From: CAYURH01 sp964447105
GTDB taxonomy: Bacteria; Patescibacteriota; Saccharimonadia; Saccharimonadales; EFPC-124
Assembly: GCA_964447105.1 (NCBI GenBank)
Contig: CAYURH010000013.1
Span: forward strand, 1-31,845
Reading direction: 5' to 3'
DNA: 31,845 nucleotides
Shown here: positions 26,173 through 31,845 of the stretch, one piece after another
How positions within the stretch are numbered: the stretch's first letter is position 1
How the letters are laid out: the number at the start of each line of letters is the position of its first letter
Position numbers and translations under genes: made by a program
Notes under the pieces: model-generated
Told to the model about the DNA's origin: nothing
Database searches by the model: none
The model's input: the letters and a program-made list of their open reading frames with translations, nothing else

Positions 26173-26440
26173 AGCTTTTGATAAAACAAAAACATGAAAA
26201 CAAAATCAAAGGCATGCACCTTCCTCTCCCTCTCTTTATCCTTCGGTCGCGGTTTGGCGGATTAACTTCCAATTTAGTGGTAGTTGTAAGATCTATCCGC
26301 CAAACCTCGCTGGCCACCTTTGCCACTTGGCCATCTGCTAAGGGGCGTCGTCGCTCTCGAATAGAGAGCGGTCAGTTTAGCTCGTGCGGAAAGCGCTATA
26401 TAGTCATATTGTTGAGTGCATTTTCCGCCGAGCTTTTATG
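26173..26440 (+). ncRNA. Candidate structured RNA, about 265 nt
   Basis: It is transcribed from the strong promoter just upstream. It contains three clear stems: GGTTTGGCGGAT with its perfect complement (26251-26262 / 26295-26306), CGCTCTC-gaata-GAGAGCG (26352-26370) and GCTCG-GCGGAAA with TTTCCGC-CGAGC (26380-26392 / 26422-26433, one bulge). The last is followed by TTTT, as in a terminator. The open frames across it have no start signal. It might instead be a long leader of the membrane gene at 26479. Not assigned to a family. Confidence 0.45.
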
Positions 26441-26478
26441 GTTTTGAAAAATATTCTTATTTAAGCGACACTATCTAC

Positions 26479-26865
26479 ATGGCAATTGGTAAAAGAAAAA
26501 TACTACTCGCGATATTATACGCATCACCAATCTTATGGTTCTTGGCTGTTATTTGGACGATCAATACAACAAGCCCATTAGCGATTGGCCCAGCTGGGAT
26601 ATTGGCTGTTTTCATCCTGTTTTATGGGCTTGCCAGTAGTACGCTTTTTGTACTGGGGAGTGTCGCAAACAAACTAAGTACGGTCATTGGGCGTCGACAG
26701 ATTTTGTCAACGCGACGTATGTACTACATGACGAGTATTCTGGCATTTGGTCCTGTGTTTATGATTGCTCTCAACACGTTGGGGCAGCTTGGGGCCATCG
26801 AGGTTACTTTGGTGATTATGCTTATTGCACTTGGGATGTTTTATACGCTACGGCGAACCGCTTAA
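26479..26865 (+). CDS. Small membrane protein, unknown function
   Basis: 128 residues from ATG 26479 (MAIGKRKILLAILYASPILW). Earlier in-frame ATGs overlap the structured region and lack support. Four hydrophobic helices are visible (about 8-27, 35-60, 82-100, 104-122), with positive residues at the first loop and C terminus. No family is recognised. It lies upstream of the proline-rich protein and the TraD-like ATPase but is separated by a promoter, so it is not necessarily functionally linked. Confidence 0.65.
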   Translation: MAIGKRKILLAILYASPILWFLAVIWTINTTSPLAIGPAGILAVFILFYGLASSTLFVLGSVANKLSTVIGRRQILSTRRMYYMTSILAFGPVFMIALNTLGQLGAIEVTLVIMLIALGMFYTLRRTA

Positions 26866-26893
26866 TTTATCCGTTAACATCGCCGCTGTATGA

Positions 26894-26899
26894 TACAAT
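26894..26899 (+). promoter_or_regulatory. -10 box of the secretion-ATPase operon
   Basis: TACAAT, 10 nt before ATG 26910. The leader would be about 4 nt. Confidence 0.45.
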
Positions 26900-26909
26900 T
26901 TAGCTAGTT

Positions 26910-27323
26910 ATGGAGCCAATGTCACCCACGCCAGGTCCGACGCCCGAAAGCGTTGCGCGACCAGCGCCCGAGATTTCAGCTCAGCCCATTGAAAGGGTTG
27001 TTCAGCCGTCACCAGAAGCTAAAATTGGAGGTGAATCTAATGCGACTAATACCCAGCCGGTAACTCAACCTGCTGCTCCAGTTGCGTTGCCGCAGTTGCC
27101 TACACCACAAGCTCCACCTCCGGTCGCAGCTATAAGTGTGAATGATAACCCGCTTGTCGCTGCCGATGATGACGTTATAGAAAAAGAATGGGTTCAAAAA
27201 GCCAAGCAAGTGGTTGAGCAGACAAAGACCGACCCTCACCAACAAGAGGCAGAAGTAAGTAAATTACAAGCTGATTACATTCAGAAACGATACGGTAAAC
27301 AAGTTAAACTAGCAGGCGAATAA
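26910..27323 (+). CDS. Proline-rich low-complexity protein
   Basis: 137 residues. The first 85 are Pro/Ala/Gln-rich and disordered (PTPGPTPESVARPAPEISAQ and similar). The C-terminal 50 are helical and charged (VIEKEWVQKAKQVVEQTKTD..., KLQADYIQKRYGKQ). It has no signal peptide and no membrane helix. Its stop shares one base with the start of the TraD-like ATPase (TAATG), so the two are translated together. The disordered tail resembles the ATPase's own C-terminal tail, suggesting that both bind a common partner at the secretion complex. The function is inference. Confidence 0.75.
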   Translation: MEPMSPTPGPTPESVARPAPEISAQPIERVVQPSPEAKIGGESNATNTQPVTQPAAPVALPQLPTPQAPPPVAAISVNDNPLVAADDDVIEKEWVQKAKQVVEQTKTDPHQQEAEVSKLQADYIQKRYGKQVKLAGE

Positions 27324-30300
27324 TGGTAGCTCTGGTTATTGTGTTGTTGATTGGCGCTGGTCTTGTGGGAGCTTTTTTGTATATAGCGTATGGCCAGTAC
27401 CGCAAGATCTTGAGGGAGGCCAAGAATTACGAACGTGGGCTCAAAATGGTACCACTGCTTATTCATTTGCCGCCATCAAGCGATGACATAGAGGTGGGCA
27501 ATCGTGATGCGCGTGATGTTACCGAAGAAGTTATCTCGCAAGCTCAGATTCTATATAACGTCATAGCTAGCACGGCTACCAAGGGCTTCAAAAGTAAGCT
27601 ATATGGTCAGCGCCACATTGCCTTCGAAATTGTCGCGGTAAAAGGACTTATACATTACTACGTTGTGGTCCCGCTGGCGCTTATGGATGTGGTGAAGCAA
27701 GCGGTTGTAGCCGCTTATCCTACGGCGCGTCTGGAAGAGTATCAGGAGCACAATATATTCAGTTCAGTAGGGAAGATCACCGGTACTATTGGTGGTGAAC
27801 TCACGCTAAAAAGAGAGTTTGCATATCCGATTGCGACATTCCAAGACTCTAAGCGCGATGCAATGCAGGCTATATTAAACGTGCTCTCGTCTCTAGACAA
27901 AGATGATGGGGCGGGGATACAGATCTTGCTCCGCCCAGCATCCGACAACTGGACTAAAACTGCGGTCGCAAAGGCCAATAGGATCCGCAAAGACAAAGGT
28001 AAGAAAAGCGTATCTGGTCTTGCTTCGATGAAAGAAATTTCTGAAGCCCTCTGGAAGCCGCCTACCGCCAAAGAACTTAAACCAGAAGACAAACAGTTAA
28101 GCTCTTTAGAGCAGGCAACAGTCGATGCTATAGAAGACAAAACGCGACATCCAGGGTATGAAGTACTCGTACGTATAATTGCGTCATCGAATACAGCCGC
28201 TCGCTCGCAGGCAGTCCTAAAAAACTTGGTTGCCGTATTTGCGCTCTTTGATTCACCGAGCAAGAATGGTTTCAAGTTTTCGCCAACCAAAAATGTTGAA
28301 GATTTTGTCACAGCCTTTATCTTTAGGTTCTTCCCGCAAGAGCTCAATCAAAACATTCTAAATAGTGTAGAACTTGCAACAGTATTCCATTTTCCAGACC
28401 AGCGAAGTACCTCAACCTCACAGTTGGAGCGGCAGGCATCCAAACAGGTGGACGGACCTTCACATGTACCAGAAAATGGTTTGCTCATGGGCTACAACAC
28501 GTTCAGGGGTATCAAAAAAGAGATTCGTCTAGATGACATCGATAGACGTCGTCATGTTTACATCATTGGTCAGACGGGTACGGGTAAATCTGGAATGCTT
28601 GAGAACCTCGCGCTTCAAGATATGTTGGACGGTAAAGGGTTCGCGTTTGTAGATCCCCACGGTGAGTCTGTGGAGCGGCTTCTTGGAATGGTGCCCAAAG
28701 AACGGGTCGAAGATGTTATCTATTTCAACCCTGGCGACATGGACAATCCGATTGGATTGAACTTATTTGAGTTTGAGACCAAAGAGCAAAAAGACTTCTT
28801 GATTCAAGAGGCTATACAGATGCTGTATCGCCTGTACGACCCCGGCCATACGGGTATTATTGGGCCGCGCTATGAACACTGGTTTAGAAATGGCGCCCTC
28901 ACTATCATGAGTGACCCTCAAGGCGCGTCATTTATAGATATTCCGCAGGTGTTCAATGACAATGATTACGCCAAAGCAAAACTCAAATTCGTACAGGACC
29001 AAACAGTTCTTGATTTTTGGAACAAAGAAATGGCGCAGACGAGTGATTATCACAAGAGTGAGGTCCTGGGGTGGTTTGTGAGCAAGTTTGGCGCCTTTTT
29101 GTCCAATGAAATGATGCGCAACATCATAGGGCAGACCAAAAGTGGTTTTAATCTGCGCGAAATCATGGATAACCGCAAGATTTTGCTGGTGAACCTGAGT
29201 AAAGGCAAAACGGGTGAGCTTAACTCTCAGCTTTTGGGAATGATCTTTGTTATGAAGTTTCAGGCAGCAGCAATGGGTAGGGCCGACATGCCAGAAGATC
29301 AGCGCCAGGACTTCAGTTTGTATGTGGATGAGTTCCAGAATTTTGCCACGGAATCGTTTGAGACAATCCTATCTGAGGCGCGTAAATATCGTTTGAACTT
29401 GATTTTGGCGAACCAGTTTATGACACAGCTCACAGACAAGATCCGAGAGGCCATCATTGGTAATGTGGGCACAATTGTCTGTGGTCGTATTGGGACCACC
29501 GATGCCGAACTGATGTCCAAGAAGTTTTCGCCTACGTTTGATGCAGAAGACCTGACTAAACTACCTAACTTTCAGTCTATAGCATCAGTCATGATCAATA
29601 ACGTTCCATCAGCCCCTTTTAGTATGTCGTTTATACCTCCACTGGGGAATCCGAGCCCTCAGTTAGCCGACGCCCTCAAGAGATTGAGCTCGGCCAAATT
29701 TGGTCGCCCTCGTGCTGTCGTAGAACAAGAGATATTCAAGCGACTTCGTGCCGGGGATGCTGAGCGAGAGCAGCGTCAGACAACTACCAAGCAACCTTTG
29801 GCGCCTGGCGCGCCCAAAGCGAGCTCGACTGGATCGTCGTTTTTAGACGAGTGGCTTGCTAAGCGTAAACAGCAGTTTGGCACGTCTGAAGCCCCCAGGC
29901 CTGCCATAAAACCATTAGGCGCAAATCAGGTTGTCTCTCAGCCTGCACCAGCCTCAAAGCCGCTCCAGACGGCTCCAGCAGCCACAAATAGTAAGCCGCC
30001 TGTCCCGATAGTACAACCACAGCCCGTTTCCGTAGAAACCCAACCTCCCAAGCAAGTAGAAGTTAAACCCGACCTCCGTTTGAACGCTTTGCAGCAAAAA
30101 GGCTTGGGCCAACATATCACCTTTGCTCAGCCAGCAGTTCATCAGATGCAGCCCAATCAGCCTGCGCCTCATCACGACGTCGCCAAGATGGAACAGGCCC
30201 TTCAGCAAGTACAGCAATCGGGTCCCGCGCCAGAGCTAGTAGTGGGCCGAGGAGCGGACAATACCGCGGACGCACCTGCAGTTAAAGAACCTGGCCTTGA

Positions 30301-30421
30301 TGAGATCTTTATCGATCTGCGCGGCCAGATACATCATGCCGACGACAAACCTACAGCAACCAAGCATGGTTCGTCGCCAACAGCACCCGCTACCGACGTT
30401 TCGCAAAAAACAGCGCTCTAA
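27323..30421 (+). CDS. Type IV secretion / TraD-VirD4-like coupling ATPase with proline-rich tail
   Basis: 1032 residues. One N-terminal membrane helix (3-24). A region typical of CPR homologues follows (about 40-370). The FtsK/HerA/VirD4-type motor has Walker A GQTGTGKS (416-423), then FAFVDPHGES, and Walker B SLYVDEFQNFA (665-675), with the arginine-containing EARKYRLNLILANQFMTQL typical of the TraD/TraG family. From about 810 to the end it is Pro/Gln/Ala-rich and disordered. It likely pumps DNA or protein across the membrane. In Saccharibacteria such ATPases accompany type IV pilus/T4SS genes. The C-terminal 32 nt overlap the convergent gene. Confidence 0.9.
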   Translation: MVALVIVLLIGAGLVGAFLYIAYGQYRKILREAKNYERGLKMVPLLIHLPPSSDDIEVGNRDARDVTEEVISQAQILYNVIASTATKGFKSKLYGQRHIAFEIVAVKGLIHYYVVVPLALMDVVKQAVVAAYPTARLEEYQEHNIFSSVGKITGTIGGELTLKREFAYPIATFQDSKRDAMQAILNVLSSLDKDDGAGIQILLRPASDNWTKTAVAKANRIRKDKGKKSVSGLASMKEISEALWKPPTAKELKPEDKQLSSLEQATVDAIEDKTRHPGYEVLVRIIASSNTAARSQAVLKNLVAVFALFDSPSKNGFKFSPTKNVEDFVTAFIFRFFPQELNQNILNSVELATVFHFPDQRSTSTSQLERQASKQVDGPSHVPENGLLMGYNTFRGIKKEIRLDDIDRRRHVYIIGQTGTGKSGMLENLALQDMLDGKGFAFVDPHGESVERLLGMVPKERVEDVIYFNPGDMDNPIGLNLFEFETKEQKDFLIQEAIQMLYRLYDPGHTGIIGPRYEHWFRNGALTIMSDPQGASFIDIPQVFNDNDYAKAKLKFVQDQTVLDFWNKEMAQTSDYHKSEVLGWFVSKFGAFLSNEMMRNIIGQTKSGFNLREIMDNRKILLVNLSKGKTGELNSQLLGMIFVMKFQAAAMGRADMPEDQRQDFSLYVDEFQNFATESFETILSEARKYRLNLILANQFMTQLTDKIREAIIGNVGTIVCGRIGTTDAELMSKKFSPTFDAEDLTKLPNFQSIASVMINNVPSAPFSMSFIPPLGNPSPQLADALKRLSSAKFGRPRAVVEQEIFKRLRAGDAEREQRQTTTKQPLAPGAPKASSTGSSFLDEWLAKRKQQFGTSEAPRPAIKPLGANQVVSQPAPASKPLQTAPAATNSKPPVPIVQPQPVSVETQPPKQVEVKPDLRLNALQQKGLGQHITFAQPAVHQMQPNQPAPHHDVAKMEQALQQVQQSGPAPELVVGRGADNTADAPAVKEPGLDEIFIDLRGQIHHADDKPTATKHGSSPTAPATDVSQKTAL

Positions 30422-30950
30422 AGCCGTCGAATACAAGACCAATAATCCAGCCGACCGCAAAGGCTATAATCGTCTCCGAACCCTGGAGCGAGAAGCCGGC
30501 AAATTTTGCGATAAGATAAAGCCCGGTCACCACCACAAAGGCGCTCACGGCCCCTGCCAGTAGTGAACTGGGGCGAGCAATAGTCTTACCTATGACGTCG
30601 CTAGCTTTGTCGATAGGAGGGTAGTGCACGATTTTACTAAATGTTCGCTCAACGGGTGAAAGCTGTGATTGCACCATGCCCATCGTTTGCTTGTATGCTT
30701 TGTCTCGAGCTGTTTTAGAAGAAGCGATGTGCGCGCCTTGATGCTCACTATGATTGGTCTTTTCCGGGTGACGTTCTTTTGGGGTAGCTAGTTCTTGAGC
30801 TTCAATCTTGGCGCTTTCGGCTTCGCGTTCAGCAGCTTCATGATCTTCGTGTATCTCGGGTTGCCTGCGTAGTTCAGAAGCCTTTTCGGCTGCCGCCTCT
30901 TGAGTCTCGCGGCTGTGTTCGGGGCTGTGGGCTCTTTCATGTTCGCTCAT
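30390..30950 (-). CDS. Two-helix membrane protein with long charged N terminus
   Basis: 186 residues. The first 85 are strongly charged with many Glu/His/Lys (MSEHERAHSPEHSRETQEAA...) and probably form a coiled coil or disordered region. Two hydrophobic helices follow (about 131-150 LLAGAVSAFVVVTGLYLIAK and 157-177 SETIIAFAVGWIIGLVFDGF), ending in FFAKRR. The 3' end overlaps the ATPase gene by 32 nt on the other strand. It starts 8 nt after the LPSTG protein ends, so they are one operon. I do not recognise a family; a membrane scaffold role is possible. Confidence 0.7.
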   Translation of the reverse strand: MSEHERAHSPEHSRETQEAAAEKASELRRQPEIHEDHEAAEREAESAKIEAQELATPKERHPEKTNHSEHQGAHIASSKTARDKAYKQTMGMVQSQLSPVERTFSKIVHYPPIDKASDVIGKTIARPSSLLAGAVSAFVVVTGLYLIAKFAGFSLQGSETIIAFAVGWIIGLVFDGFRALFFAKRR

Positions 30951-30958
30951 AATACTTA

Positions 30959-31845
30959 CTATAGCGTTCCTGAATCAAAGTCTTTACGAATCAGCTTGAT
31001 TTCTTTGTGCAACAGGCGACTGCGTCCCAGAAAATAGGCGACAATCATCACTAATATTGTGGCAAATGCAACATTTTCTCCTGGTCCAGTTGAAGGCAAT
31101 TTTTTGACGGCCGTTTCTATGCCTTTGACGCCAGGGCATTCCACTCCAATGGTTATAGTGTTCCCATATGAGTTAACCATCTGGCAGTGATATGCGGCTT
31201 GGTCATTTGCGCCATTCGGGGTGGCGGGGATCTTGTCGAAAACCTGTACCACAAAGTGTATGCTAATTGTTTGCTGGGCGGGGATTGTTATGTCACCCCA
31301 GCTCAGCACCTGTGCTTTGTCGTTGTAAGTGCCGCCGCCAGCATCTATGAGCTGAGCGTATTGCAGTGTGTCTTGCAGTTGCTCTTCAATACTAACCGTC
31401 GTGCTGGCGTCGCTGGCATTGGTAGTGCGTATGACATACTCGATGCGGTCGGCTGTTTTGGCGGTGGTGCCGTTGGCGTCAGTTATGTTTTGTGTTAGGT
31501 TTTTTGCAGATTTTGATTGACTAATAAGCGGTGCACAGCCCTTGTCTTCAACCCAGATGTCTTGGTTGTAGGGGCAGGGTTTGCAACGCACATCTTGGTC
31601 GTTAAGGTCTGGAGAGTATTTACATTTACCAGGAGGGGAGATGTGTACGGGTGACGCACAGTTGGTGCTTGTTTTGTCGCCCAAAGTAGTTTTGGTGACA
31701 ACAGTTGCCGTATAATCGCCTGAGTTTTTGAGCTCAATAGAAGCTACGCTGGCAGTCTTGTCGGTGCTAGAAATTGGTTTTTCGTAGATTTTTTTACCAC
31801 TTGCATCGGTGATAGTGAACACGTAGCCGGTGATTTGTGCGCCAT
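30959..31845 (-). CDS. Surface protein with DUF11-like domain and LPSTG anchor, 5' end outside the window
   Basis: At least 294 codons are visible; the frame is open to the edge (no start inside the window, although GTG 31822 is possible). An Ig-like region (YVFTITDASGKKIYEKPISS) is followed by a Cys-containing linker (CKYSPDLNDQDVRCKPCPYN) and a DUF11-like domain (RIEYVIRTTNASDAST... QVLSWGDITIPAQQTISIHF). The anchor is KLPSTGPGENVAFATILVMI (LPSTG plus a helix) ending in a basic tail longer than usual for sortase substrates. It is probably displayed on the cell surface and may be anchored by sortase or only by its helix. Together with the ATPase it indicates a surface-active epibiont. Confidence 0.8.
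   Translation of the reverse strand, partial: GAQITGYVFTITDASGKKIYEKPISSTDKTASVASIELKNSGDYTATVVTKTTLGDKTSTNCASPVHISPPGKCKYSPDLNDQDVRCKPCPYNQDIWVEDKGCAPLISQSKSAKNLTQNITDANGTTAKTADRIEYVIRTTNASDASTTVSIEEQLQDTLQYAQLIDAGGGTYNDKAQVLSWGDITIPAQQTISIHFVVQVFDKIPATPNGANDQAAYHCQMVNSYGNTITIGVECPGVKGIETAVKKLPSTGPGENVAFATILVMIVAYFLGRSRLLHKEIKLIRKDFDSGTL

Noticed and set aside
26178..26447. 89-codon ORF over the structured region
   Set aside because: No initiation signal, and the stems explain the sequence better.
1..31845. CRISPR arrays and insertion sequences
   Set aside because: I saw no regularly spaced repeats and no transposase gene; the only mobile signature is the serine-recombinase element.

Overview
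The window reads as chromosomal DNA of a Patescibacteria/CPR bacterium, most likely a Candidatus Saccharibacteria (TM7) relative. This is inferred from the gene set and order, not from a database search. Supporting signs are small compact genes, a large proline-tailed type IV secretion/TraD-like ATPase, an LPxTG-type surface protein, tRNA genes that encode CCA, and many start codons lying 5-8 nt after a -10 box (leaderless mRNAs). Stop codons are used normally and I see no need for UGA recoding.

Layout. 1-2.65 kb: 5' end of a Xer-type recombinase, ndk, tRNA-Arg, a PH-like membrane gene broken by two in-frame stops, and a membrane-anchored parvulin-type chaperone. 2.8-9.4 kb: an integrated element entering at the 3' end of tRNA-Asp, with a large serine recombinase coupled to a small protein, an XRE regulator with repeated operator-like boxes, a small membrane protein, a Z1-domain ATPase and a C5-cytosine DNA methyltransferase. 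A 17-nt imperfect copy of the tRNA end marks the far border. 9.4-11.7 kb: GNAT acetyltransferase, a small unknown protein, a UDG-like protein and a YiiM-like MOSC protein, arranged around two identical bidirectional -10 octamers. 11.8-14.9 kb: tRNA-Thr, tRNA-Gly, a membrane protein/GT2 glycosyltransferase pair, nrdR, a tiny leaderless ORF and tRNA-Val. 15.1-19.7 kb: thrS preceded by a probable Thr attenuation peptide, an alkyltransferase-like gene, miaA, an HTH-nucleotidyltransferase, an MBL-fold protein and rpmB. 19.8-25.3 kb: site-2 protease, a candidate structured RNA, tRNA-Pro, a Nudix/RNase HI fusion, RNase P RNA, infC-rpmI-rplT (infC probably starting at AUU), comM and tmRNA. 25.3-31.8 kb: a gene-poor stretch with a candidate structured RNA, then a membrane protein, a proline-rich protein, the TraD/VirD4-like ATPase, and a minus-strand pair encoding a two-TM protein and an LPSTG surface protein that runs off the window.

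Most host genes serve translation and RNA processing (thrS, miaA, infC, rpmI, rplT, rpmB, rnpB, ssrA and six tRNAs). The accessory content is the 6.6-kb tRNA-Asp element, whose Z1 + methyltransferase cargo looks like a compact modification-linked defence module under its own XRE control. The most notable regulatory signal is a 14-residue peptide with four consecutive Thr codons placed immediately before thrS.
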